In this document: positions 12,041-23,686 of the stretch, piece after piece
Layout of the letters: each line of letters begins with the position of its first letter
Position numbering within the stretch: position 1 is the stretch's first letter
Source: Platycnemis pennipes
Lineage: Eukaryota > Arthropoda > Insecta > Odonata > Platycnemididae
Direction of reading: 5' to 3'
NCBI GenBank assembly: GCA_933228895.1
Contig: OW121853.1
Location: forward strand, 126,376,133-126,440,132
Length of the DNA stretch: 64,000 nucleotides
Made by a program: the position numbers and the translations under genes
Notes under the pieces: generated by a model
The model's input: only the letters and a program-made list of their open reading frames with translations
What the model was told of the DNA's origin: nothing
Databases searched by the model: none

Positions 12041-14310
12041 ATGGCTAGGAAGAATAATGCGCGTTTCACACGTGTGAAAACGAATATGTGGCTCGTTGGT
12101 GGCTGCATTGATGAAAACCTGACGAGGAATGGGAAACTACCAACACTGCGAGAAGTTCTTAAGAGTTTCTTCACAAGACTGCAGTCCACGCCTGGCATCG
12201 CCAGACACAAGATGAGCTCATTGATGGAAATTTGGGCTAAAGCAAATATACTCAAAATTCCCGTGATGCTACAGAAAAACTTGTGAATGTTTATAAAGGC
12301 CGCTTTACACGATACAATTTTTTGTACAATTCTTGTACAAACTCTTGCATGAGGAAATTGTACCGTGTAAAGCGGCAAATTGTACGAAAACTTGTGCGAT
12401 TGTCTGAATGACTGAACGGGAAATAGAACGTGCTCTAATTCCATCCAGACAAACATACAATTTCGTTCAGTCTATACAAGAGTTTGTACAAGAAATTGTG
12501 CAAAAAATTGTATCGTGTAAAGCGGCCTTAAGGAATACAGTTGGCTAGGAAAGGACAACAATCTGAAAAGTGATAAGCATTAGTATAGAAGACAGCAATT
12601 TAAAGCCAAGCTGGACCGTTTGTTTGACATTGGTCACAGGAGAGCTCTTGAGCTCATTGAAGTTGAAGGTGAATGCCAATTTTACATTTCTATGCAGATT
12701 GACCGCATATAATACATGGCTGGGAATGATAGAGAATGGTGCTCTAAGCAGGAGGTGAATCGCCAAAAAAACATTCAGGAACAACTTACGACAGCCAAGC
12801 CAAAGGGCCAAAGCACGCAGCGAAAAGGAGAAGAATGAACTTCTTACCCGCCAGCTTTCTGCCAACGCTTCTTCTGAAGCAAGTACTGATGAAGATTGTG
12901 ATGAGGGTAGTTAAGATCGTCAAAGTAAAATTTGAGAATAATTTTATAGATTTCTTTAACATGATATGTGTTATTACAGAATTTATAGCGAGCAAACAAA
13001 AAAAACTCAAGATTCACGTTCTGAATGACTTTATGGTATCTGCTGTGTTAGATAGAACGCAGACATCTTCCGCTGGGGGATCGATGTTGATAAAAGCAGT
13101 AGCTCGGGCCACTGTGAAATCGATTGGATTTGAGGTACAAATAATAACTTCCCGTTCACAACTGCAAAGAAAATGGCCAGAATGTAGAGACGAAATTGCC
13201 CTACTTATAAAGCAAGAGCTTGATCCTGACATTCCGATGGTCGTCATTGGGATAGAAAGGTACTGCCCAGTAGTGAATATATTTATTACAATTTTTTTTC
13301 TTACTAATTAACAATCTTCTGCGTAGTATGTGGGCATTTTCGACCATGTATTGGATATTAATTCCATCTTTTAGATTCAGAAGCCAATACTGATCTTATG
13401 CCAATTTTAGTATCTAGAGAAGGGGTTGAGCAGATTCTTGGCATTCCGGAGTTGAAAGAGGGCACTGGAATTCAGGTAGCTACTGTAGTGGTTGAACTTT
13501 TGACTAGTAGGGAACTTCAGAAACGAGTCATAGGCCTTGTCTTTGACACCATAAACGTGAATAGTGGACGAGTTAATGGAGCCTGTGTTCTTATTCAACA
13601 AAAACTTGGGAAAGAGCTGCTGGAGCTTGCTTGGAAATGAAGATGTTTGAAAAGCAAATGGGCCTTTCAACCAAAGAGAGTGACAACATGTTTCAAATAT
13701 GTTGCTTTGTAGCTTCCGTGTATATTAAGTCCTGGTACACATGTCTAGTTGCATCTAGTGCATCAGCGCGTGATCTCGAGCTTCTGAAAACCCTCTCCAG
13801 CCACAAAGATAAACAGTACCAAGCAGCTTTCAACAAATTCTACAACCATGTGTGGTATTTATCAGAAACCTGTGTTCTTATTTTTGTTTGACCGCAATGT
13901 TTCCTTAGCTGATAAGAGGGCGATGGTTAGCTCTTTTGGAAAGGAAGGGTTGGATGTTTGGAGCCCCCGGGCGCAACTTCCTCCCAAATCGTTGTATTCA
14001 GGACCTGAAACTGAGTGACTTTGCGTCTATTCTTCTCGACGATTCTTCGACATTACGGGCATTGACCAAGGCTTTTTGTCAAAGAACTCTGAAGAATAGC
14101 TACAGGATGAAAGGTACATGAAAGGTTTCAAGATCATCAGACACATTAATGTTGTTAATGACACTGCGGAAGGGGTGTTTCACTTATCAAAGATTATATT
14201 TTGAAGAAAAAACTCACTAAATATGAACGTGAGAGACAGAACTTGCTGCTTGTGTTACAGCAACATAAGCAAATCTTTAATAAGTACGGAAGAGAAAAGG
14301 TTAAGGAAAA
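12041..14310 (+). pseudogene. Broken transposase-like coding region of the 3.25 kb element
   Basis: Successive + strand pieces in shifting frames form one decayed protein: MARKNNARFTRVKTN.. (12041), a block around VLNDFMVSAVLDRTQTSSAG (12990-13250), a block with GIPELKEGTGIQ and FDTINVNSGRVNGACVLIQQ (13398-13637), then KMFEKQMGLSTKES and FYNHVWYLSETCVLIF (13631-13891). By recall these match an unclassified protein family frequent in arthropod genomes. The central part normally between the GACVL..LGKELLELA and MFEKQ blocks appears missing at about 13637. A nested MITE and a frameshift disrupt the first block. No active product is expected. Confidence 0.6.
12297..12528. mobile_element. Harbinger-like MITE nested in the transposase region
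   Basis: A roughly 230-bp element with inverted ends of about 50 bp starting AGGCCGCTTTACACGATACA. It is flanked by TAA on each side (12294-12296 and 12529-12531), a 3-bp duplication as made by PIF/Harbinger elements. Internally the GTGTAAAGCGGC motif recurs near 12369. It sits inside the first coding block of the 3.25 kb transposon: without it the codons VNVYK continue as EYSWLGKDNN. Confidence 0.75.
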
Positions 14311-14632
14311 GGTAAAGTTAATTTAAACCTTAGCCAACCCATTTAACATTAAGAACCTCATTCAAAATAACAACTTTCATCACTACAGATAGTTTTCATT
14401 TCGGATAACCTCTAATTCTGCGGTAGAATCTCGAAAAAATAGTATAATCGCCCCTGTAAGGTAGGCACATTTGTCTACATCCGAGCATGAAATTTTTAAA
14501 CGCGATTCGGCAGGGTCAAATACTGTGCGATGGAACTGAATTTTTTTGTGAGGTGTATTATTCATAAAATTGCACCCGAAAATGCATCCACCCTTCCAAC
14601 TTTCAAAAAAAATTTTTTTTTGGGCCACCCTA

Positions 14633-15740
14633 TTGCAGTACATACCAGTTTTGGTACTAGCACTGCAAACATCTTCAGCACATTTTCACACAGTAAGTTA
14701 CCCATTTTTACATATGATTCAGAGGCTATTGTTGCTACTCTTTATTTCAATGGAAAATTTCAGTTTTTCTCTCAATCCTGATGCTATATATAATTCTGAT
14801 GAGAAATATTACATGACACTTGCAATCTCTAACCAGGTTCATTGATTAAACAGATACTTGATGACTTCCACAACTTTATTGATGCATGAAGGTTTCAGCT
14901 GTTAATCCATCTTCAGGTGTAATGGTAGAATACTATCCTTAAGATCGAGAATATGTAGTCAAGATTTTATTCTGGGAGGGAGTGGGTAGGTGATGGTGTT
15001 TCGAGGCAATTGGAATTCCTCTTCAAGCTGATTGACATCTGCTTGAGGGGTCAGACAATTGGAATCTTTTTTTTGTACCTATACTCTATTTTTACACAAA
15101 ATAAGGCCTGAATCATTTCAATAAGTTTAATTAAATTATAAATTAGTAATAAAAAGTAACATCTTCAGCCTTGGAAGGCATTTTGAGAGCAGTTTGCCTC
15201 TATCTGCATAGGTTGAAGTATTTGTGTCATATGCATCAAAAAGTAATCTCAGCTATAAACTTATACATCAAAACATTCATTTTAGCAATATATTATGAAT
15301 GATTAATATCAAACACTTGGTTTCATTCCAGTTGTTTCATTATGCACTATGAAACAACATTTCTCATTCTAATGGAGAACATTACAAAAACTTTGCACTG
15401 GCAGTCATTTTGAGAAAACATAACAAAAAATGGCATTAGTTTTATTTAAGGAATGAAAAAGCTGCTATTTTTTATTCTTAGGATGAAAGCTCACAAAATT
15501 ATGATGATTATGATTAAAAAAATGCTAGGATTAACTCACACCGTTCTGGTGAAAATGACATTAGTAGTTAACCATGTTTTAGGTCAAAATTTTGTCAAGT
15601 TATTGAAAAGATTTTTTTAAAGATTAACTGAGACAATTCAAGGGCTCATGCAATTTTTTTCTGAGATCCACATAGATAAAAAAGACTCAGAAAAATCTGG
15701 AGTTATGAGCTGTCCAGCCTGATTAAGATTTGGGGCACTA
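14633..15740. other. Non-coding AT-rich stretch
   Basis: No convincing coding exon, RNA gene or complete mobile element is visible here. It is AT-rich with a few poly-T/A runs. Confidence 0.5.
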
Positions 15741-16430
15741 ACATGTTTGCATTTCCAACACTGCAGTACACTAATATTATGGTTAGAATTAATGTTGACC
15801 ACTCTGGAACTGTAAATCCTTTGTTTATCCATGAAATATTTCCATCACCTATGGTTGACCAAATGCGAAACAAAAAGTCTGGAGGTAATTTCATAGCTAA
15901 AATTGACTTATCTGATGCATTTCTGCAAGTAAATGTGAATGAAGATACATGCAACATATTGACACACATATGTTCTATTCAGGATGTTTTGCTTGACTCC
16001 TTCAGCACCTGTAATTTTTCATTGTATTATGGAAATGATTTTTGTAGGTGTAGAGGGTGTGATTGTTTACAGTGATGATTTCTTTCCCCACACTGACCAC
16101 TAGAGGCCTGCACATGGTCGCAAAATATAGGTGTGGGCTTGTGTGCGAGAGATAAAGAGAGAGGCACAACCCGAAGACATTTGATGGACTTTTCTGAAGT
16201 GTCATGAATGTGGCCTAATGGAGAACTTGCCAAGAAGAGGCGGTCACCCGTCGGCTGAGTGGGCACCTGCCACCAGGCCGGGCGACTGCCCTAAGATCGT
16301 CACCGCCGCTTATCTTTCTCAAGGGTCTTTGCCGTTCAAAATATTTTTCGCTCACTCTTTTACCACCTGCGCCCGTTTGCAGGCCTCTACTGACCACCAG
16401 TCAACTAATACATTCCTCCTCTTTTTATTT
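15740..16430 (+). pseudogene. Ty3/gypsy-type reverse transcriptase fragment, interrupted
   Basis: A + strand frame reads VRINVDHSGTVNPLF and FIAKIDLSDAFLQVNVNEDT, the conserved RT blocks of Ty3/gypsy elements. After a frameshift near 15990 it continues APVIFHCIMEM and GVEGVIVYSDDF, where YSDD is the position of the catalytic YxDD box. Coding similarity is then interrupted by the hAT MITE at 16101-16389. No LTRs or other domains are visible, so this is a dead fragment. Confidence 0.7.
16101..16389. mobile_element. hAT-type MITE inserted in the gypsy fragment
   Basis: A 289-bp element with 12-bp perfect inverted ends TAGAGGCCTGCA, flanked by a perfect 8-bp direct repeat CTGACCAC (16093-16100 and 16390-16397). 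Eight-base duplications and YAGNG-type ends are typical of hAT elements. The interior is GC-richer than the surroundings and has no transposase. Confidence 0.85.
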
Positions 16431-16449
16431 TCCCATATATATGTTGGTG

Positions 16450-17170
16450 CACCTATGATTAGTAACAATGGCGGGACATCATTTGGAGATAAATGAGAAG
16501 AAGACAAAAATATTAGGGCGCAGCAGGAAGTAAGAGGCCAAGACCAATGTTAAACTAGATGAACAAAAACTTTAGGAGGTGAAAGAGTACTGCTAACTGA
16601 GAAGCCAAATAACCAGTGTTGATGAAGAAAGAAAGAAATAGTGAGTAGAATAGCCCAGGCAAAGAGGCTATCTACCAAAAGAAGAATCTACTAACAGCTG
16701 GAAACACTGGCGTAAAAGTAAGGAAACAGCTCATTAGAGCTTACATCTGGAGCATGTTTCCTCAGTGAGGAATAGATGATGACAGCAGTGGAGAAGTCAA
16801 GGATAGAAGCATTCAAAATGTGGTGCTACAGAAGAATGATGAAGATCAAATGGATCGACCAAGTAAGTAACGAGGAATTTCTAAGAAGAGTGGTAGGAAA
16901 GAGAAGTCTTTTGAATACCCCAAGAAGAAGACAGAACAACTTAATCAGTCACATCATGAGACATCATAGCTAGTTGAAGACAATCATTGAAGAACAAGAC
17001 AACAGGAAGAATAGGAAAGGAAGGCCTCTCTTTAGATACATAGAGTGATGGAGGATGTGAAAGAGAAGAAATACATAACTATGAAGAGATGAGCAGATAG
17101 GAGAAAATACTGTGAAGAGTTGCATCAAACCAATCTCAGGATTGCTGACTGGTGATGATGCACCTATGAT
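16450..17170 (+). pseudogene. LINE fragment (C-terminal end of RT protein, RTE/CR1-like)
   Basis: Degenerate + strand coding sequence reads NEKKTKIL, QITSVDEERK and IVSRIAQAKRL, then the clearer MWCYRRMMKIKWIDQVSNEE..FLRRVVGKRSLL and a final ADRRKYCEELHQTNLRIADW. This is the typical end of a non-LTR retrotransposon reverse transcriptase. It has several stops. The stop after RIADW is followed by TGATGATG, resembling the short repeat tails of RTE-type elements. Confidence 0.65.
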
Positions 17171-17727
17171 ATACCTACTTTACCTGATGATGCTGTGGTA
17201 CAGAGAAGCCCAGGTCATAGTAAATATAATTTTTGGGGGTTTGGTTTGTGTTCCTTCCCATGTTAGGATGGCAGAGCTTTATGGACTAAATGGTAGGATG
17301 GATGTCAGTTTACCTTTCTCCATTCCACTCCCTGGATCATCAGCAACAGATGAGGTGCTCGCTTCTCTGTACCACAGCATCATCAGGTAAAGTAGAAGAA
17401 ATATCTCATCATCAGGAGAAGAAATACATAACTATGAAGAGATGAGCAGATAGGAGAAAATACTGTGAAGAGTTGCATCAAACCAATCTCAGGATTGCTG
17501 ACTGGTGATGATGCACCTATGATATACCTACTTTACCTGATGATGCTGTGGTACAGAGAAGCCCAGGTCATAGTAAATATAATTTTTGGGGGTTTGGTTT
17601 GTGTTCCTTCCCATGTTAGGATGGCAGAGCTTTATGGACTAAATGGTAGGATGGATGTCAGTTTACCTTTCTCCATTCCACTCCCTGGATCATCAGCAAC
17701 AGATGAGGTGCTCGCTTCTCTGAGCCT
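17065..17727 (+). repeat. 353-bp-spaced tandem duplication
   Basis: Two near-identical copies begin GAGAAGAAATACATAACTAT at 17065 and 17418, a period of 353 bp. Copy 1 matches copy 2 until about 17366 (copy 2 to about 17720). The duplicated unit includes the last codons of the LINE fragment and following sequence. The junction between the copies holds an inverted copy of an internal segment (see the 34-bp inverted repeat). Confidence 0.85.
17175..17395. repeat. 34-bp perfect inverted repeat (snap-back) at the duplication junction
   Basis: The 34 bases at 17175-17208 recur as an exact reverse complement at 17362-17395, separated by 153 bases. The second copy sits exactly where duplicate 1 stops matching duplicate 2. 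This is the signature of template switching or fold-back repair. Confidence 0.8.
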
Positions 17728-18269
17728 TGCTCCAGCCAATTGACCGATTGCCATTACACTAGTCCTCCGTACTTGTACTGGATGGAGAGACCTATTGGAT
17801 TCCAATAAAGGCTTTCTGGAGCCTTTGCCAGCAATCTCCTCTTGCCCCATTTGCCTTAATATGAGATTGTTATTTCCCAAACTGTGTATGCCTTTAACCC
17901 ACCTTTCACCCAAGAATAGTATTCAGAAGATAACAATTTGGCTCTTCTACTCCTTGAAAATTAACCCAAGCAGCCAAAAACACAGTCATCCTCTGATTTA
18001 TCAACTCCTTGTAAAGTGCAATTGAAATATGTATGCACTGACTTGTCAATCCATTTGAAAGTGCATACAACTGGTTATTGCTCCCTTAAAGCACTTTTCT
18101 TTTACTTTAAGGCTGTCCCTTAAGACTGTTCGAAGTAGTGGGAATGGATAAAATGCAATTAGTTTTACTCAGTAATATATTTACAAAAATCATGTCTTTA
18201 AATTAATATTACTTTTTCATTATAATAACTTTTTAATTATAATAACTTTAATTATAATTTACTTAAAAT

Positions 18270-19795
18270 TTTAATTAAAGTTAATCACCTGCTCTATGCT
18301 GATGATTTAAAAATATTTGATGTGATAAAGACCTATGAGGACATAACTCGAATTCAGAACTCCTTAAATAACCTTAGCCAATGGTGCGAAGATAATTTAA
18401 TGGCTTTAAATATGAAGAAATGTGCTGTTACTTCTTTTCATAGTAACCAATCGCCCATCATACATGACTACACTATAGGCAATACTTCACTGACAAGGGT
18501 TAACAATGTCTTAGATTTAGGAATCTTATTTGATAACAAACTGGAGTTTCACGGTCACATTCAGGCAATTATTCTAAGAGCCTACAGGACTCTGGGGCTC
18601 ATAACAAGATTCTCCAGAGATTTTGATGACTTTCATTGCATTAAAATACTATTCTCATCACTTGTTAGACCCATTCTTGAATATGGTTGCCTTGTTATAA
18701 AGTCCATCAGACAACTATTGAAAAAGTCCAACATAAATTCTTACTTTGATCTCTGTCAAAATCGATAAAAAACGTGCGGCAATACATGAACTTGACTACA
18801 ATCTTATTATGTCTACAATAAATATGTCCTCTCTTTTAGTTCATAGAAAACAGGCTGGCCTAATCTTTCTTGCCCGTCTATTACTGAATTTAATTGATAG
18901 CAGTTATCTACTAGAACTATTACATTTTAATGTGCCTAGGGTAAACACTAGAAACAACCTCTTGTTCAATCTTCCCCACATCTCAACAAATTATTCGTAT
19001 CACCTACCAATGTACAAGGTACAGAGGCTTGCAAATAATGCTTGCGTGAATATAGATTTTTTAAAAATAGTTCCTTTATATTAGTTGAGAATAAAATGAG
19101 GGAATTAAAAGTTGAAGACTTTTGTTGATGTATAATGCTGAATTATATGATTATAGTTTGATATTTGTTTTTATTTTTTTTCTTAAATGTATGTTTTTAC
19201 AATTTTGATATAATCTTTGAATTATATGATTTTGAAAAATATATGATGTTACCAAATGGGTCCTAAGAAGTGAGCTGATTTTATCTTTGTAACAGATGGA
19301 TGTATTTTATTTTATATTGGGCAGATGACCATAAAAATAAATATTATTATACAATAACTTTCAGAAAAAGTCACCAATCTATTGTGCAATGCGTAACTGT
19401 AGCAGTTATTGTGAATATTTAGTGTGCAAAGATTATTCTAAATGTCTGAGTCTGAAGTTCTATAAAAACTGGTGTGCAGTGTTTCTGATACTTCATCACC
19501 ATTATGATCATATGTTTCTTTTGGGAGTACACATTTTTCTTACTTATGGATTCTGTATTTCTATATACCTTGTGTCTTCTAACATAGCTGTGATTTTAGT
19601 TGTTACGTATTTGTTTTTTCTCATATTTCATTATTTTATAAAATTTAGTGTACAAAAGTCTCATGAAAATGTTCAGAGTTTTAGGCTAATTATAAAGATA
19701 ATGAGTGAATTCCTCTATATTTGACTTTGTATTCTCATACTTTGTATTTTTGTAAAAGGGCTCCATGCCCGTAAATAAATACTATTACTATTAAA
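18270..19795 (+). pseudogene. 5'-truncated non-LTR retrotransposon (Jockey/CR1-like RT end and 3' tail)
   Basis: The + strand frame starts with NHLLYADDLKIFDVIK, where YADD is the reverse transcriptase catalytic box. It continues WCEDNLMALNMKKCAVTSF, ILFDNKLEFHGHI and LVRPILEYG, then, after a frame change near 18750, RANNxC-like C-terminal sequence to 19084. The fragment ends with GGGCTCCATGCCCGTAAATA followed by A/T-rich short repeats at about 19760-19795, a typical insect LINE 3' end. It is truncated and frameshifted. Confidence 0.75.
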
Positions 19796-19799
19796 AAAT

Positions 19800-20540
19800 A
19801 TTTTCTATGCTCCCTCTGAGGTAGAAGACCCATGCTTTCTGTGTATTTGCAACATTATTGAGTACCTAGCAGAAAATAATTCTTAACATATTTATTTGAT
19901 TACTACAAGATATTTTCACTGGAAGTCTAAGCTCCAGCAGCAAATTATTATATCACTGCTTGTTTCCAGAAGATTAAACCCAGTAGAGTGCAACATATGT
20001 CAATTACCACAGGGTATCCAATGATGGCGAAAAAGGCCAGCAGGAGTTCAACAAATGACTGATGGCCTAAGTTCACAGGAATCCTTTAATGGCTGGAAAA
20101 AGAGCAGTCTTAAATGAAGGCATTCCTCATGTGCTTGAGTTGAGTACCTCACCCATCAGAAGGTTCCACATCCCTGAAACCTTCTTGTAGACAAGCTACT
20201 GGACTCTGAATGGCCAGAAAACAGCAGCATAACAGCATTTACAAATGACATTGCAAAAACCCTTCCCAGGAATACAAGAGATGAACTGGAGACTACAATG
20301 CCAAAGTATGTACTGAATCCCTGTCCAAATGGAGTCAAAAGAATAAGTTGAAAATATCCACATAAAAAACAGTCTAGATAACAAATGGAAACCATTTTAT
20401 CTGCAACCTGATAGTAACAATTGACAGAATAGCTTAAAAGAGATAAAATGACATAACATATATGTATTGGATCACATTTGACTGACAACTAACTAACCTT
20501 CATACCACATAGCAGAATTTCCAAATAGTAAAAGTCATTT
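19800..20540. other. Non-coding stretch
   Basis: No supported gene or complete mobile element. Minus-strand open frames here have no recognisable domains. Confidence 0.45.
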
Positions 20541-20549
20541 GCCTTATCA

Positions 20550-21425
20550 CAGACTCGAACCCAGAACCCACTGCTATAATGACCAGGTGCTTTAACCAAT
20601 TAACTACCAATGCATCCTATTTTCCATTTGATTTCATGAGGATGCAAAGGAACTATGTAGATGTTGCCAAACTGTTGTACATATTATGTCACAAAGTAGC
20701 TGTGTGTGTACATGGCACACCATTCACAGGGTTAAATCTGACTTTTAAATAGTAAGGTGCTTACTTTATGACAAATTCAAGGATCACGAACTGCTGCAAA
20801 AACCTCAATGGCGTTATCCTCAAAAATTTCAAAATAGCAGATATTCCGCTGTGAAAAAATTATTCACCTTGACTTCAGGCACGTAGGTGCTTTTAGGGCT
20901 TCAGCCCCCCCAGAAATTTTTTTCCATCAATATTATTGTTCTGCTTATAACTGGGCATGAAAATCCAGATTACACTGCTAATAAATCAAGTGTTAAGTGT
21001 CTTGAAATGTGATCAACAGTTTGATGCATGTGTGTGTGGTTAATAATTGTTCTTTTCAATCTGATATGCATGCATGCATTGAACTTGTTCTGGGGCCGGT
21101 CAAATTAACAACTTCATAACAAGGTATAAGTAGTCAGCTTTGCCAGTGAGGAGAGACAAGAATGGACACTGTAGAAGTAAATACCAAGAACTGAAAATTA
21201 AGGGAAGAGATTTGGAACATGTCGGCAACGAAGAGGCAAGGCTGATTTGTTTCATGTGACGCTGCACTAGACTTAGCCCCCCTGTCCCCCCTCTCCACCG
21301 AAGGAAATTTCTGGCTACGTGCCTGCTTGACTGGGACTCTAACCTGAACAGCCCCGAATTTTTGTCCAGACCCTCTGCCACTTGGGCCACCTAGAAGTCC
21401 TCTCTCCCTATGCAACTTCAGAGGC
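20550..21425 (-). repeat. tRNA-derived SINE-like repeat, split by a hAT MITE
   Basis: The sequence has an inverted tRNA-like head: the minus strand of 20555-20615 contains GGGTTCGAGTC, a B-box, and an A-box-like region. A second diagnostic part, AATAGCAGATATTCCGC then TTCACCTTGAC (20832-20873), resumes after the inserted element as TGGGACTCTAACCTGAA (21331 on). The same order of motifs occurs in the repeat at 53671-54057. The copy is old and diverged. Confidence 0.55.
20876..21325. mobile_element. hAT-type MITE, family copy 1
   Basis: A 450-bp element with inverted ends CAGGCACGTAG..CTACGTGCCTG. It is flanked by CTTGACTT (20868-20875) and CTTGACTG (21326-21333), an 8-bp duplication with one mismatch. 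It splits the SINE above. Its interior is the reverse complement of the element at 62845-63283, so the two are copies of one family. No transposase is encoded. Confidence 0.75.
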
Positions 21426-21664
21426 TCTAAATTTCCACAGGGATTCCTCTAAATATACAAAGGACAGTGCAGTAACTATTTCTATCATTTTATTTGGGTA
21501 TGTGGGGAAAACAACAAAGCAGAATTGAGTTATAACTCTATAAAGCACAGAGATACTACCTACTCACCATAGTATGTGGCTATGGAAGCATAAGCAACAA
21601 AGCCCTGAATTACTTCAACATAGAATGCTCAAAAGGAAAGCAAAATCAAACTAAGATGAGAGAG

Positions 21665-21835
21665 CCCTGTTAAAAGTTTGCTCCGCTCCAGGGTATTTCC
21701 CCCCTGGAACCATCTGAGAACGTTAATGTTCTAGGGAAACCACCCAGGAACACGGTTCCAGGGTGGTTCCCCCCGAATGTTTCCCCTACCAAAACCCCCC
21801 AGGAACCATTTAAGGAGGGAACCTTCTAACAGGGA
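21665..21835. mobile_element. Small MITE-like repeat with CCCTGTTA ends
   Basis: A 171-bp stretch bounded by inverted CCCTGTTAAAAG and CTTCTAACAGGG, with several internal partial repeats of GGAACC/GGTTCC type. Possible AGAG duplications lie on each side. Superfamily unknown. Confidence 0.45.
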
Positions 21836-23037
21836 GAGAATTGACTTTATGAACTCAACCTAAATAGTAAATAGAATAGTGGCCAATCATCACCATGAAG
21901 CAATATTTGGAACAATGAGAGGAGCTCAAATGAAATTTTTTCCCAAACATCAACCTCAGGATGGAAATGAGGATAAAAATGACGAATGAAGGTAGCAAAA
22001 GTCCTTGCAGGCCATGAAAATTTCGCAAAATGCCTCAAAAGACTATGAAAAATGGAGGAGAAAAACTAACTGTAAGAAAGGAGTAGATGACTTAGAACAC
22101 AAGCATTTTCATTGTGTTAACTATACGTAGTTGTACAATACTGAAATCAGGGAAATGGCACATAATATTGGAAAACATTAGGGAAAATATCCTGGTAGAG
22201 GGACTAGATTCTTAAAGAACAATATATGCTTAGTCAGTGAAATAATTTCGAAATAACATAACATGGAAGAAATGAAGACGACTCTGAAAAGCAAGAGGTG
22301 AGATGAATTGAAAATGTGAAGAAGAAAAAGTTGGAAACAAGAATGCAAACTACCTGACCAAAATAGAGAAAAATGGTAGCGAATAGTTTACTTTTCATTA
22401 TTAATTATTACACACATTAAGTTAAATATAGATATTATTAGTGTATACCTCTCTTCTCTACGACCGTGGTGTACACTATTAGAAAAGTAGTGAGGAATGA
22501 TGAAGGAATCTCACAGTCATGAAAGAGTTTATCACTAACCTCCGCAGATTTCAATGTTCCGAATATCTTCTGAAGGGTGAAAAGTAGGCATATGTATAAA
22601 TAAATGTACATCCTTCCTCTACATAACAAAGTTGATATGAAAGCGCTAACAAATACCGTCTTCGCGGGATAAGTGTTTGAAGTTCGCTACCCTTAAGCTC
22701 ACATCTACCAAAAATTATTTTAAGGGTACTGTTACTGCGGAGGGCTAAACGATATGTCTATTAAAAAGTAAAAAAAAATAAAATTTTCCTTAAAAAGGTA
22801 GACAACACACCCATGAAAGTTCACCACAGCAGGTCGATTTTGAATAGATGATTCCATTGCTCTTCATATTAAACGTAGCATTTCTGTATAGTTCCATCAG
22901 TTGCAAGTTCATTAACTTTATATTCTCCAACTAACTCCAAATTATTACTGTTTAATTGGATATTAGACATGGCAATTTACATAATTTACCACGAACGTTC
23001 ATCCGTGTTCATGTAATTTACATTCCCACGAATAATT

Positions 23038-23195
23038 GTATGATTGTATCGCACATCTATCGTTAGAGTCGACACTCGAAATGATCGAATTCATAATTCG
23101 ATCATTTCGATGGATATCGACCGAATTCAGCAGGTTGATTGATATCGATCATCTTGCCCGGAGCAATTGTATCGAATATCTATCGACTCTGCACA
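23038..23195. promoter_or_regulatory. ATCGAT-rich palindromic cluster upstream of Girdin
   Basis: About 500-650 bases before the Girdin start codon the sequence contains at least four TATCG(A) motifs, including GATATCGATC and two related blocks, ATCGCACATCTATCG and ATCGAATATCTATCGAC. It also holds a perfect 15-bp-arm palindrome at 23077-23109. TATCGATA is the insect DREF response element, common near housekeeping promoters. Promoter function is inferred from position and motif only. Confidence 0.4.
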
Positions 23196-23686
23196 GCATG
23201 ATGACTTTTGCGACTTTAGCGTTAATTCGATTTTTATTTGACGAAGGGAGGGTATTTGTTTTTGTTAATTACTGCGGACATATCCTTGTGTGGTGGCATG
23301 TATGTTGGGCACGTTAGGCATCTTGATAGTTACAGTAATATTCTCTTCACTAATTTACCAATGACATTGGCTCATAAAGAGTAACTCACCGTCTAAATTT
23401 TGGGATGTTATGTAGAAACGCTTTCGTTGCTATTATTGCCTCCGGTGATCATGCTTGCCTGTGGATTACCATCGTCGTCTCTAATGTTTACTAATGTGAG
23501 CTTATCTGATTATGGTTTTATTCCTAATTGAATTTACTTTGATATTAAAAGTGTTATGATTGTTCGCACGTCATGCGATCCAACGGCTTAATAATTGTTT
23601 TCTGTTCTATTCTTAGGTAAATTATTTTACGTGATGTGTCTTGAGATCTTAAATTCTTCTGTGGTGCAAGGAGAGTAATATTTTCG

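Larger units (their letters stand above)
11385..14632 (+). mobile_element. Defective DNA transposon with long inverted ends and a 9-bp duplication
   Basis: The element begins TAGGGTGGCCC followed by an A8T9 tract and ends with the inverse. The inverted ends extend for about 180 bp (11385-11567 against 14449-14632), sharing for example CCTGCCGAATCGCG and CAGGGGC. It is flanked by a perfect 9-bp direct repeat, TTGCAGTAC (11376-11384 and 14633-14641). The interior carries broken + strand coding sequence from 12041 to about 14300. Long ends and a 9-bp duplication recall Mutator-like elements, but the coding remnants do not show a MULE transposase I recognise, so the superfamily is left open. Confidence 0.75.
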
